A stretch of 64,000 nt of DNA from Citrobacter amalonaticus Y19 (GTDB lineage: Bacteria > Pseudomonadota > Gammaproteobacteria > Enterobacterales > Enterobacteriaceae). The translations under genes were made by a program, and so were the position numbers. The notes under the pieces are model-generated. The model was given only the letters and a program-made list of their open reading frames with translations. It searched no databases and was not told the DNA's origin. Positions 16,804 to 25,617 of the stretch are shown piece by piece. The stretch spans positions 2,604,001-2,668,000 of the forward strand of contig NZ_CP011132.1 of assembly GCF_000981805.1 (NCBI RefSeq). The letters run 5' to 3'. How positions within the stretch are numbered: position 1 is the stretch's first letter; every line of letters starts with the position of its first letter.

Positions 16804-18782
16804 AAGCCGTTGTCTTCGCGTATCACGATATGGGGTGTTTGGGCGTTCAGGCTGTGCTCGACGCCGGTTATGACATTGCCGCCATTTTTACGCATGCGGA
16901 TAATCCGGGAGAAAACGCGTTTTTTGGCTCCGTTTCTCGCCTGGCGGCTGACGCGGGGATCCCGGTCTACGCTCCCGATGACGTCAATCACCCGATCTGG
17001 GCTGAACGTATCAGCCAACTCGCTCCCGACGTTATTTTCTCTTTCTACTATCGCCATCTGCTCAGCGATGCGATTCTGGCGCTGGCTCCGGCAGGCGCAT
17101 TCAACCTGCACGGTTCGCTATTGCCGAAATATCGCGGTCGCGCCCCGCTGAACTGGGTACTGGTGAACGGCGAAAGCGAAACCGGCGTGACGCTGCACCG
17201 CATGGTGAAACGCGCCGATGCGGGTGCCATTGTCGAGCAACAGCGCGTCGCCATCTCGCCTGACGATACGGCCCTTACGCTACATCATAAGCTTTGTCAG
17301 ACCGCACGCCTGGTGCTGGAACAGGCATTACCGTCCATCAAACGGCAAGAGACACACGACGTTCAGCAAAACGAAAGCGAAGCGACGTACTTTGGTCGCC
17401 GCACGCCCGAAGACAGCTTCCTGACCTGGAACAGACCGGCAACGACGCTGCACAACATGGTGCGGGCGGTCGCGGCCCCCTGGCCGGGCGCGTTCAGCTA
17501 TTCCGGTACGCAAAAATTCACCATCTGGTCATCCCGCGTCCACGCTCAGAACCAGAACGTGCAACCGGGCACCGTGATTTCCGTCTCCCCTTTGCTGATC
17601 GCCTGTTCCGAAGGCGCGCTGGAAGTGGTGACGGGACAGGCAGGCAACGGCATCACGGTGCAAGGCGCACAGTTAGCACAGATCCTCGGCCTGGTTGCGG
17701 GTTCTCGTTTAAATAACCCATCGCTGGCGGCCAGCAAGCGCCGTACCCGCGTGCTGATCCTCGGCGTGAATGGCTTTATCGGCAACCACCTTACCGAACG
17801 CCTGTTACGCGAAGACCACTACGAAATCTATGGTCTGGACATCGGCAGCGACGCAATCGGTCGTTTCCTCAACCATCCGCGTTTTCATTTCGTGGAAGGC
17901 GATATCAGCATTCATTCTGAATGGATCGAATATCACGTTAAGAAATGTGATGTCGTGCTGCCGCTGGTGGCCATTGCCACCCCCATTGAATATACCCGCA
18001 ACCCGCTGCGCGTCTTTGAACTGGATTTTGAAGAGAACCTGAAAATCATTCGCTACTGCGTGAAATACCGTAAGCGCATCATTTTCCCATCGACCTCCGA
18101 AGTTTACGGGATGTGTACCGATAAAGTGTTTGATGAGGACAGTTCAAATCTGATTGTCGGGCCGGTCAATAAGCCCCGCTGGATTTACTCGGTGTCCAAA
18201 CAGCTTCTCGATCGCGTCATTTGGGCTTACGGCGAAAAAGAAGGGCTGCGCTTTACCCTCTTCCGCCCGTTCAACTGGATGGGACCGCGTCTGGACAGCC
18301 TGAATTCCGCGCGAATTGGCAGCTCACGCGCCATTACTCAGTTGATCCTCAATCTGGTAGAAGGCTCGCCGATCAAGCTGATCGAAGGCGGAAAACAGAA
18401 GCGCTGCTTTACGGATATCCGCGATGGTATCGAAGCGCTATACCGGATCATTGAAAACGCCGGGGGCCGCTGTGACGGTGAAATCATCAACATCGGTAAC
18501 CCGGAAAACGAAGCCAGCATCAAGGAACTGGCGGAAATGCTGCTGGAGAGTTTCGACAAACATCCCCTGCGCAATCACTTCCCGCCGTTTGCCGGGTTAC
18601 GCGTCGTCGAGAGCAGCAGCTATTATGGCAAAGGCTATCAGGATGTGGAGCACCGTAAGCCCAACATCCGTAATGCAAAACGTTGCCTGGACTGGGAACC
18701 GACCATCGATATGCGCGAAACGGTCGACGAGACGCTGGATTTCTTCCTGCGCAGTGTGGATCTCACGGAACATTCATCATGA
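16800..18782 (+). CDS. arnA: Bifunctional UDP-Ara4N formyltransferase / UDP-glucuronate decarboxylase
   Basis: Two-domain cytoplasmic enzyme. The C-terminal half oxidises and decarboxylates UDP-glucuronate to UDP-4-keto-arabinose; the N-terminal half formylates UDP-L-Ara4N using formyl-tetrahydrofolate. The 660 residues match E. coli. The formyltransferase motif FNLHGSLLPKYRGRAPLNW lies near residues 101-119. The dehydrogenase half starts near residue 315, with the NAD motif GVNGFIGNHL and a YSVSKQLLD catalytic Tyr-x3-Lys. It overlaps arnC and arnD by four bases at each end. Confidence 0.98.
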   Translation: MKAVVFAYHDMGCLGVQAVLDAGYDIAAIFTHADNPGENAFFGSVSRLAADAGIPVYAPDDVNHPIWAERISQLAPDVIFSFYYRHLLSDAILALAPAGAFNLHGSLLPKYRGRAPLNWVLVNGESETGVTLHRMVKRADAGAIVEQQRVAISPDDTALTLHHKLCQTARLVLEQALPSIKRQETHDVQQNESEATYFGRRTPEDSFLTWNRPATTLHNMVRAVAAPWPGAFSYSGTQKFTIWSSRVHAQNQNVQPGTVISVSPLLIACSEGALEVVTGQAGNGITVQGAQLAQILGLVAGSRLNNPSLAASKRRTRVLILGVNGFIGNHLTERLLREDHYEIYGLDIGSDAIGRFLNHPRFHFVEGDISIHSEWIEYHVKKCDVVLPLVAIATPIEYTRNPLRVFELDFEENLKIIRYCVKYRKRIIFPSTSEVYGMCTDKVFDEDSSNLIVGPVNKPRWIYSVSKQLLDRVIWAYGEKEGLRFTLFRPFNWMGPRLDSLNSARIGSSRAITQLILNLVEGSPIKLIEGGKQKRCFTDIRDGIEALYRIIENAGGRCDGEIINIGNPENEASIKELAEMLLESFDKHPLRNHFPPFAGLRVVESSSYYGKGYQDVEHRKPNIRNAKRCLDWEPTIDMRETVDETLDFFLRSVDLTEHSS

Positions 18783-19681
18783 CAAAAGTAGGCTTGCGAA
18801 TTGATGTCGATACCTTCCGTGGCACCCGCGAAGGCGTGCCACGCCTGTTAGCGTCATTGAACCGATATCACATTCGGGCAAGTTTTTTCTTTAGCGTCGG
18901 ACCAGACAACATGGGGCGCCATCTCTGGCGCCTGATCAAACCGCAGTTTCTGTGGAAGATGCTGCGCTCAAACGCTGCGTCTCTTTACGGCTGGGATATT
19001 TTGCTGGCGGGTACCGCCTGGCCGGGAAAAGAAATCGGCCGCGCAAACGCAGAGATTATCCGGGAAGCCGCGCGCCTGCATGAAACGGGGCTGCACGCCT
19101 GGGATCACCATGCCTGGCAGTCCCGCAGCCCGCAGTGGAGCGAACAGCAGCTTATCGCCGATATTGCACACGGGATAACCGCCCTGGAGGCGATCACCGG
19201 TCAGCCGGTGACCTGTTCCGCCGTCGCAGGCTGGCGCGCTGACCAGCGAGTGGTTCTCGCCAAAGAGGCATTCCCTCTGCGTTACAACAGCGATTGCCGC
19301 GGCAGAACACCGTTCCGTCCGCTTCTCGGGGACGGTTCATTCGCCACACCGCAAATTCCGGTCACGCTGCCCACATGGGACGAAGCGGTGGGTCGCGAGG
19401 TTCAGGCGGAGGATTTCAACGACTGGATCCTCTCCCGGATGCAGCAGGATACCGGTACCCCTGTGTATACCATCCATGCCGAAGTCGAAGGCGGAGCCTG
19501 GAATCACCAGTTTGAGGATCTGCTTGCGCGTGCGACTGAGAGGGGCATCACCTTCTGCCCGCTTGGCGATTTGCTACCTGACGATCGCAATATCTTGCCG
19601 TCGGGAGAGATTGTTCGCGGTAAAATCGCGGGAAGAGAAGGATGGTTAGGCTGCCAGCAAGCGATGAGCGTCACACGATGA
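18779..19681 (+). CDS. arnD: 4-deoxy-4-formamido-L-arabinose-phosphoundecaprenol deformylase
   Basis: Deacetylase-like (NodB-fold) enzyme that removes the formyl group from undecaprenyl-phosphate-L-Ara4FN, which makes the transfer path irreversible. The start MTKVGLRIDVDTFRGTREGV at 18779 gives 300 residues (E. coli has 296) and overlaps the arnA stop in an ATGA; the frame continues upstream to 18683 only as arnA shadow. The RIDVDTFRG aspartates, the LHAWDHHAWQ metal histidines and the YTIHAEVEGG segment match polysaccharide-deacetylase motifs. Its end overlaps arnT by four bases. Confidence 0.97.
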   Translation: MTKVGLRIDVDTFRGTREGVPRLLASLNRYHIRASFFFSVGPDNMGRHLWRLIKPQFLWKMLRSNAASLYGWDILLAGTAWPGKEIGRANAEIIREAARLHETGLHAWDHHAWQSRSPQWSEQQLIADIAHGITALEAITGQPVTCSAVAGWRADQRVVLAKEAFPLRYNSDCRGRTPFRPLLGDGSFATPQIPVTLPTWDEAVGREVQAEDFNDWILSRMQQDTGTPVYTIHAEVEGGAWNHQFEDLLARATERGITFCPLGDLLPDDRNILPSGEIVRGKIAGREGWLGCQQAMSVTR

Positions 19682-21333
19682 AGAACACCCGTTATTATCA
19701 GATACTGATCGCGCTTATCGCGTTCTGGTACATCATCCCCATCAACCTGCGCCTGCTGTGGCAGCCTGATGAAACGCGCTATGCCGAGATCAGTCGCGAG
19801 ATGCTGGCCTCCGGCGACTGGCTCGTCCCCCATTTTTTGGGCGTGCGTTACTTTGAAAAACCGATTGCCGGATACTGGATCAACAGTATCGGGCAATGGC
19901 TGTTTGGGGCGAACAACTTCGGCGTTCGCGCTGGCGCGATTTTTGCGACGCTGGTAACCGCCGCGCTGGTAGCATGGCTCGCCATGCGCTTATGGCGGGA
20001 TACGCGTACCGCGCTGTTGTCGGCCATTATCTTCTTGTCGTTGTTCATTGTTTACGGGATCGGCACCTACGCGGTACTCGATCCACTGATCGCGCTCTGG
20101 CTAATGGCGGGACTGTGCAGCTTCTGGCTGGCGATGCAGGCCACAACCTGGCAAGGGAAAAGCGTGGGATTCCTGCTGCTCGGCGTGACCTGCGGGATGG
20201 GCGTCATGACCAAGGGCTTTCTGGCGCTTGCCGTACCGGTGCTCAGCGTTCTGCCGTGGGTTGCCGCGCAGAAACGCTGGAAAGATCTGTTTCTCTACGG
20301 CGGGTTAGCGGTCATCAGTTGTGTCGCGGTTATTCTGCCGTGGGGACTGGCGATCGCCCAGCGTGAACCCGACTTCTGGCACTACTTTTTCTGGGTCGAA
20401 CATATCCAGCGTTTCGCGATGGATGACGCCCAGCACAAAGCGCCGTTCTGGTACTATCTGCCGGTGCTGATCGCCGGAAGCCTGCCGTGGCTCGCCCTGC
20501 TTCCGGGAGCATTAAAAACCGGCTGGCAGGAGCGCGATAACTCACGCGGTGCTCTCTATCTGCTCGGTTGGATAGTGATGCCACTGCTGTTCTTCAGCAT
20601 CGCCAAAGGCAAATTACCGACCTATATCCTGTCGTGTTTCGCCCCACTCGCGATACTGATGGCGAGATATGGGTTGAATGCCGCGGAAAAAGGCTATGCC
20701 GCGCTGCGCATCAACGGCTGGATCAACATCCTGTTCGGCGTGATCGGGATTATTGCCACGCTGGTCGTCTCGCCGTGGGGGCCGCTGAAATCGCCGGTCT
20801 GGGTGCACATTGAGGTGTACAAGGTCTTCTGCTCTCTGGGTATTTTTTTCCTGTGGATCTTTTTCGGCTGGTATACGCTGAGTAACACGGAGAAAAGCTG
20901 GGTTTACGCCGCGTTGTGTCCGCTGGCGCTGGCGCTATTGTTTGGTTTTTCCGTTCCCGATCGGGTGATGGAATCCAAACAGCCGCAGTTTTTTGTCGAG
21001 ATGACCCGAGAAACTCTGGAGCCGAGCCGCTACATTCTTACCGATAGTGTAGGGGTCGCCGCCGGTCTGGCCTGGAGTCTGAAGCGGGACGATATCTTAA
21101 TGTATGGGCAAACCGGCGAGCTAAAATATGGCCTTAACTATCCCGATGCCCGAGGCCGGTTCATTCGCTATGCCGATTTTGCGGACTGGCTCAGCCAACA
21201 CCGTCAGGAGGGGATTATTACGCTCGTGCTCACCATCGCGAAGGATGAAGACATCAACCGCCTTGCCATTCCGCCTGCCGATAAAATCGATAATCAGGGG
21301 CGTCTGGTGCTGATTCAGTATCGTCCCAAATGA
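19678..21333 (+). CDS. arnT: Lipid A L-Ara4N transferase
   Basis: Integral inner-membrane GT-C glycosyltransferase that moves L-Ara4N from undecaprenyl phosphate to lipid A on the periplasmic side, lowering negative charge and giving polymyxin resistance. The start MKNTRYYQILIALIAFWYII at 19678 overlaps the arnD stop in an ATGA and gives 551 residues (E. coli 550). The first helix is followed by the periplasmic loop WQPDETRYAEISREM, which carries the conserved catalytic-region acids, and by YFEKPIAGYWINS. About a dozen more helices follow, then a soluble C-terminal domain. Confidence 0.98.
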   Translation: MKNTRYYQILIALIAFWYIIPINLRLLWQPDETRYAEISREMLASGDWLVPHFLGVRYFEKPIAGYWINSIGQWLFGANNFGVRAGAIFATLVTAALVAWLAMRLWRDTRTALLSAIIFLSLFIVYGIGTYAVLDPLIALWLMAGLCSFWLAMQATTWQGKSVGFLLLGVTCGMGVMTKGFLALAVPVLSVLPWVAAQKRWKDLFLYGGLAVISCVAVILPWGLAIAQREPDFWHYFFWVEHIQRFAMDDAQHKAPFWYYLPVLIAGSLPWLALLPGALKTGWQERDNSRGALYLLGWIVMPLLFFSIAKGKLPTYILSCFAPLAILMARYGLNAAEKGYAALRINGWINILFGVIGIIATLVVSPWGPLKSPVWVHIEVYKVFCSLGIFFLWIFFGWYTLSNTEKSWVYAALCPLALALLFGFSVPDRVMESKQPQFFVEMTRETLEPSRYILTDSVGVAAGLAWSLKRDDILMYGQTGELKYGLNYPDARGRFIRYADFADWLSQHRQEGIITLVLTIAKDEDINRLAIPPADKIDNQGRLVLIQYRPK

Positions 21334-21665
21334 TCTGGCTGGTTTTAGTGATGGCCAGCCTGCTCAGCGTGGCGGGACAGTTATGCCAGAAGCAGGCGAC
21401 GCTTCGCGTGCCAACACGCGCGCGAAGACGCCATGTTACCCTGTGGCTGGGGCTGGCGCTCGCCTGCCTCGGCCTGGCGATGGTCCTGTGGTTGCTGGTA
21501 TTGCAGCGCATTCCTGTGGGCATTGCTTATCCCATGCTCAGTCTCAATTTTGTCTGGATCACACTGCTGGCATGGAAAATCTGGCGCGAACCGGTGACAC
21601 TTCACCACTGGCTGGGCATCGCCTTAATCATCAGCGGTATTTTTATTCTGGGGAGCGCGGCGTAA
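21330..21665 (+). CDS. arnE: Undecaprenyl-phosphate-Ara4N flippase subunit ArnE
   Basis: Small inner-membrane protein of the EamA/SMR type that, with ArnF, flips undecaprenyl-phosphate-L-Ara4N across the inner membrane. At 111 residues it has four hydrophobic helices; the run MIWLVLVMASLLSVAGQLCQ is the first, and the last ends in IALIISGIFILGSAA. Family length is 111. It overlaps the end of arnT by four bases and arnF by one base (TAATG), which suggests coupled translation and matched amounts of the two subunits. Confidence 0.97.
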   Translation: MIWLVLVMASLLSVAGQLCQKQATLRVPTRARRRHVTLWLGLALACLGLAMVLWLLVLQRIPVGIAYPMLSLNFVWITLLAWKIWREPVTLHHWLGIALIISGIFILGSAA

Positions 21666-22051
21666 TGGGATTACTGTGGGGACTGTGCAGCGTTGTCATC
21701 ACGTCCATCGCGCAACTGGGTTTGGGCTTTGCGATGGAAAACCTGCCGCCGATGGCGCAGTGGCAGGCCTTTATCCCGGCGCTGTTCTCCATCCATACCG
21801 GTACTCTCGCGCTATTCGCTGGCTTAGCGGGTTATTTGCTGTCGGTTTTCTGCTGGCATAACGCGCTGCATCACCTCGCGCTGAGCAAGGCGTACGCGCT
21901 GCTCAGCCTGAGTTATGTGCTGGTGTGGGTGGCGTCGATTATCTTACCCGGCTGGCAGGGCGTGTTTTCCCTGAAAGCGTTACTGGGCGTGCTGTGTATC
22001 ATGGCCGGACTGATGTTCATTTTTCTGCCCGCGCAGCGAAAAACGCGCTGA
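21665..22051 (+). CDS. arnF: Undecaprenyl-phosphate-Ara4N flippase subunit ArnF
   Basis: Partner of ArnE in the inner-membrane flippase for undecaprenyl-phosphate-L-Ara4N. I chose the ATG at 21665 (MGLLWGLCSVVITSIAQLGL), which overlaps the arnE stop by one base and gives 128 residues, the family length. The open frame from 21383 is only the arnE shadow. Four hydrophobic helices are visible, including FAGLAGYLLSVFCWHNAL and ALLSLSYVLVWVASIIL. It is the last arn gene. Only three bases separate its stop from the pmrD stop on the opposite strand, and I see no terminator between them. Confidence 0.96.
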   Translation: MGLLWGLCSVVITSIAQLGLGFAMENLPPMAQWQAFIPALFSIHTGTLALFAGLAGYLLSVFCWHNALHHLALSKAYALLSLSYVLVWVASIILPGWQGVFSLKALLGVLCIMAGLMFIFLPAQRKTR

Positions 22052-22054
22052 TGT

Positions 22055-22318
22055 TCATTTTTTTACCAACAGCGTCTTCAAGCGCTCCCACTCGTCGCAG
22101 GTATAGCTTCGGGCGTCCAGAATCTTCACCATCCGCCCGTTATCATGGTTGACGGAATACAGGGCATCTTTCAGCGGCGACAGGATGTCACCAGCATTCA
22201 CCATAATGTCGGACTGGACTTCAGCGATCATTTTCAATGAACCGCCAGCATCACTCAACACTAATGCATGCTTCCCTGACGTTTTGTCATAGCACGACTT
22301 CTTCACCAGCCATTCCAT
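22055..22318 (-). CDS. pmrD: Signal-transduction protein PmrD (PhoPQ to PmrAB connector)
   Basis: Small soluble protein that binds phosphorylated PmrA and protects it from dephosphorylation by PmrB, so that PhoPQ signals (low Mg2+) can switch on PmrA genes such as arn. The 87 residues begin MEWLVKKSCYDKTSGKHALV and contain SLKMIAEVQSDI and GDILSPLKDALY, clear matches to the family. It is convergent with arnF. Whether it connects the two systems as strongly as in Salmonella, or weakly as in K-12, cannot be told from the sequence; the segments GGSLKMIAE and GDILSPL look Salmonella-like to me. Confidence 0.95.
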   Translation of the reverse strand: MEWLVKKSCYDKTSGKHALVLSDAGGSLKMIAEVQSDIMVNAGDILSPLKDALYSVNHDNGRMVKILDARSYTCDEWERLKTLLVKK

Positions 22319-22416
22319 TGCTTACCTTTACTTATCGGGAACGTTTACATTACGTTACACAGTAGCAGATAAACAAAATGGCAATGGGCATCAATTGGTA
22401 AAACTGCGAAGTGAAA

Positions 22417-23787
22417 TTAATGTTTTCTTAATAATTCATTCACCCAGTCAACAATTTCCCGTCGGGAAATCTTGATCCCCCCATTTTTCAGTTCTGCAGG
22501 CAGAGAAAACCAGTGGACCGGTTGCTGGAAGCGCGCCAGTTTGTCTTTCACCCATTCACAGAGATCGTCCTCTGTGACATCTGCGTCATACTCAACCACC
22601 GCCACCGGACGATGACCAAATTCGGCGTCCTCGATCGGGACGATAAACGCCTGCAGCACATGGGGATGAGTCACAATGACCCGCTCCACCTCTTCGGGCT
22701 GAATCCCCTCTCCGCCGCTAAAAAAGAGATTATCCAGACGCCCGGCGATGGTCAGTTTGCCTCCATTCAGCACGCCGCGATCGCGTGTGGCAAACCAGCC
22801 TTCATCGTTGACCAGCGGAACCAGTTTACCGTTTCGCCAGTAGCCTTCCGCCATACTGGCCGCCCGCAACCAGACTTCGTCATTCACGATTCTGACGTCT
22901 CGTCCCGGTAAGGGCATACCCACGTCAGCCAGACCGTCCGCCTCTTTCGCACACACCGTCGAGGCAAATTCCGTCAGGCCGTAACCACACCAGCAGCGAA
23001 TGCCCTGCGCGCGCGCCTGTTCGGTTAACGCGACCGGAATCGCCGCACCGCCCAGCAAAACCGCTTTCAGCGCTACTGGCGTCTGGTTCACCAGCAGTCG
23101 CCAGAGCTGCGTCGGCACCAGCGAAGCATGCGTGCACCCGGCCAGCATCTGTTCCAGCGGCTGTTTTTCCCTCACGGTCATCCGCGCACCGGCGGATAAC
23201 CAGCGCCACATAATTCCCTGTCCGGAGACATGAAACAGCGGCAGAGAAAGCAGCCAGTCATCCTCTTTTGCCAGCGGCATCAGCGACAGCACGCCTTCGG
23301 CACTGGCAAGATGCGCCTGGCAGGTATGGACCGCTGCTTTCGGTAGACCCGTCGAGCCGGAGGTCAGCGTCATGGAACACAGACGCTGCGGTTGCCAGTC
23401 GACGGCATGCTGACCATCAGCGTCCTGACAGTCCAGCGAGATCAGAAAGGGAAATGAATTTTCTCCCTCCAGATCCAGCGCAAACTGCAACGTGAGATCG
23501 GGTAACAGGGTCGCCAGCAGCGGGTGGGGAAGCTGTGGGTTGACCGGCAAAATTCTTGCTCCGCACTGTAACAGCGCCAGCCACGCCAGCAGGGTCTGCG
23601 GATGATTCCAGGCGCGCAACATAACGCCGCTGCCTTCGGTGACGCCCTGTGCGGCAAAACCGCTCGCCAGGGCATCAGTCCGGTTACAGAGCATGCGCCA
23701 GCTTAATACCTCATCATTCAGGCGTAAGGCTGGCGCGTCTCCCTGAACCTGCCGCCAGTACCGCCACGGCCAGTCAGGAAAGGTCAT
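22417..23787 (-). CDS. menE: o-Succinylbenzoate-CoA ligase
   Basis: AMP-forming acyl-CoA synthetase that activates o-succinylbenzoate to its CoA ester in menaquinone synthesis. The 456 residues are near the E. coli length of 451. The P-loop-like motif MTLTSGSTGLPKAAVHT, the WCGYGLTEFAST region and the hinge-type NGGKLTIAGRLDNLFFSGGE are typical of the superfamily, and the catalytic lysine lies in NGGIKISRREI near the C terminus. It is the last gene of the men operon, and its start overlaps the menC stop by four bases. Confidence 0.96.
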   Translation of the reverse strand: MTFPDWPWRYWRQVQGDAPALRLNDEVLSWRMLCNRTDALASGFAAQGVTEGSGVMLRAWNHPQTLLAWLALLQCGARILPVNPQLPHPLLATLLPDLTLQFALDLEGENSFPFLISLDCQDADGQHAVDWQPQRLCSMTLTSGSTGLPKAAVHTCQAHLASAEGVLSLMPLAKEDDWLLSLPLFHVSGQGIMWRWLSAGARMTVREKQPLEQMLAGCTHASLVPTQLWRLLVNQTPVALKAVLLGGAAIPVALTEQARAQGIRCWCGYGLTEFASTVCAKEADGLADVGMPLPGRDVRIVNDEVWLRAASMAEGYWRNGKLVPLVNDEGWFATRDRGVLNGGKLTIAGRLDNLFFSGGEGIQPEEVERVIVTHPHVLQAFIVPIEDAEFGHRPVAVVEYDADVTEDDLCEWVKDKLARFQQPVHWFSLPAELKNGGIKISRREIVDWVNELLRKH

Positions 23788-24746
23788 CGCAGGCGTTCCA
23801 GCGCGTCAACGTCTACGCACGGTAGAGCACTCCCCGGCCAGGTACGCACCTGTTGTATTTGCATCAGGCTCAGCGTATCCAGACCAGGAATAGTTTGTGG
23901 CGTCAACCAGGCAGCAATGCGCGCCAGTTGCGTCAGGCCCAGGCTCGACTCAATGGACGAACTGATCACCGCCGTCAGCCCCAGCGCCTGCGCCGTCTGC
24001 ACCTGCTCGCGCACTTTCTCCAGCGAACCGGTCAGCGTCGGTTTGATAACGACCGCACGTACGCCTTCTTCTGCCTCAAAGGCAAAATCCGCTTCACGCA
24101 GGCTCTCGTCCCAGGCGATGGCAATGCCGGTTTCCCGGGCAAAGGCTCGCGAGTCATCTCGTGTTTTACACGGCTCTTCGAGGAACGCGATGCGGTTGCG
24201 GTAGTCCGGGTTCACGTACTTCGCGAACTGCTGGGCCTTCAGCGGCGTCCAGGCGCGGTTAGCATCCAGCCGCAACTGTAGATCCGGTATCGCCTCCAGC
24301 AGCAGATTGACCACCATGCCGTCGCGAACCGCTTCGTACAGCCCAACCTTCACCTTCGCCACTTTTTCGCCGGGCATATCTGCCAGTTGCAGCACCAGAT
24401 CGTCAGGATCCCCGGTACACAGCGGCGCGGCCCGATAGTCCGCGGTTTCAGGCAAGGTTCCGGCAATCTCCGCCAGCGCACAGCTGACGCCAAAGGCCAC
24501 AGAAGGCATCGTCGGCAAGGCGTCTTCTCCCTGCTGCCAGCCGTCAACCCAGGCCAACAGCGCAACCTGCGCTTCTTCCCAGGTTTCCTGACTGAAGCCC
24601 GGCAGTGGGGAGATCTCTCCCCATCCCTGACGCTCGCCCTCGTGCAGACGGACATACAGCCCATCACGCGTTTTTAACCGCCTGTCGCGCAGAACCACCC
24701 CCGCGTCCATGGGGATCTGCCAGCGGTATACCTGCGCGCTACGCAT
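23784..24746 (-). CDS. menC: o-Succinylbenzoate synthase
   Basis: Enolase-superfamily enzyme that dehydrates SHCHC to o-succinylbenzoate in the menaquinone pathway. The protein has 320 residues, the family length. Catalytic features in order are the lysine in AKVKVGLYE, the metal-ligand Asp in LRLDANRAW, the Glu in FLEEPCKTRDDS, the Asp in IAWDESLRE and the second lysine in VIKPTLTGS. It overlaps menE by four bases and touches the menB stop by one base, so the three are probably coupled. Confidence 0.97.
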   Translation of the reverse strand: MRSAQVYRWQIPMDAGVVLRDRRLKTRDGLYVRLHEGERQGWGEISPLPGFSQETWEEAQVALLAWVDGWQQGEDALPTMPSVAFGVSCALAEIAGTLPETADYRAAPLCTGDPDDLVLQLADMPGEKVAKVKVGLYEAVRDGMVVNLLLEAIPDLQLRLDANRAWTPLKAQQFAKYVNPDYRNRIAFLEEPCKTRDDSRAFARETGIAIAWDESLREADFAFEAEEGVRAVVIKPTLTGSLEKVREQVQTAQALGLTAVISSSIESSLGLTQLARIAAWLTPQTIPGLDTLSLMQIQQVRTWPGSALPCVDVDALERLR

Positions 24747-25603
24747 TACGGATTCCGTTTGAATTTGCTGAAATCAGGCTGACGTTTCTGGTTGAAGGCG
24801 TTACGGCCTTCCTGACCTTCTTCCGTCATGTAGAACAGCATGGTCGCGTTACCCGCCAGTTCCTGCAGGCCAGCCTGACCATCGCAGTCGGCATTCAGCG
24901 CGGCTTTCAGGCAACGCAGCGCCATCGGGCTGTTTTGCAGCATTTCACGACACCAGCGCACGGTCTCTTTTTCCAGATCCGCCAGCGGAACCACGGTGTT
25001 AACCAGGCCCATATCCAGCGCCTGTTTAGCGTCGTACTGACGGCACAGGAACCAGATTTCACGCGCTTTCTTCTGCCCAACGATCCGCGCCATGTAAGAT
25101 GCGCCCCAGCCGCCGTCGAAGGAACCGACTTTCGGGCCGGTCTGGCCGAAGATGGCATTTTCCGCCGCGATCGTCAGGTCGCACATCATGTGCAGCACAT
25201 GGCCGCCGCCGATGGAATAACCCGCCACCATCGCCACAACCGGCTTCGGACAGGTACGGATCTGACGCTGGAAGTCCAGCACGTTCAGATGATGCACGCC
25301 GGAGTCATCCTGATAGCCGCCGTAGTCGCCGCGAACCTTCTGGTCGCCACCGGCACAGAAGGCTTTATCGCCTGCGCCAGTCAGAATAATCACGCCGACG
25401 TTATCGTCGTAACGGGCATCCGCCAGCGCCTGAATCATCTCTTTGACGGTCAGAGGACGGAATGCGTTGCGCACCTGTGGACGATTAATGGTGATTTTTG
25501 CGATACCGTCGGTTGATTTCTCATAGCGAATGTCGGTGTAGCCTTCGGAGCAATCTTGCCATTCTACCGGCGCATAAAGCATTGTTTCATCAGGATAGAT
25601 CAT
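24746..25603 (-). CDS. menB: 1,4-Dihydroxy-2-naphthoyl-CoA synthase
   Basis: Crotonase-fold enzyme that closes the second ring of menaquinone by converting o-succinylbenzoyl-CoA to 1,4-dihydroxy-2-naphthoyl-CoA. The 285 residues equal the E. coli length. Crotonase oxyanion-hole regions are visible in CAGGDQKVRGDYGGYQDD and GYSIGGGHVLHMMCDLTIA. The bicarbonate-type site near QTGPKVGSFDGGWGASYMA is also characteristic. It is nested between menH and menC in the men operon, 14 bases after the menH stop. Confidence 0.98.
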   Translation of the reverse strand: MIYPDETMLYAPVEWQDCSEGYTDIRYEKSTDGIAKITINRPQVRNAFRPLTVKEMIQALADARYDDNVGVIILTGAGDKAFCAGGDQKVRGDYGGYQDDSGVHHLNVLDFQRQIRTCPKPVVAMVAGYSIGGGHVLHMMCDLTIAAENAIFGQTGPKVGSFDGGWGASYMARIVGQKKAREIWFLCRQYDAKQALDMGLVNTVVPLADLEKETVRWCREMLQNSPMALRCLKAALNADCDGQAGLQELAGNATMLFYMTEEGQEGRNAFNQKRQPDFSKFKRNP

Positions 25604-25617
25604 AGTGTGTCCTTTAG

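Noticed and set aside
22319..22416. PhoP box before pmrD
   Set aside because: One TGTTTA half-site is present on the pmrD strand (22370-22375), but no second copy lies at the needed spacing, so I do not call a full box.
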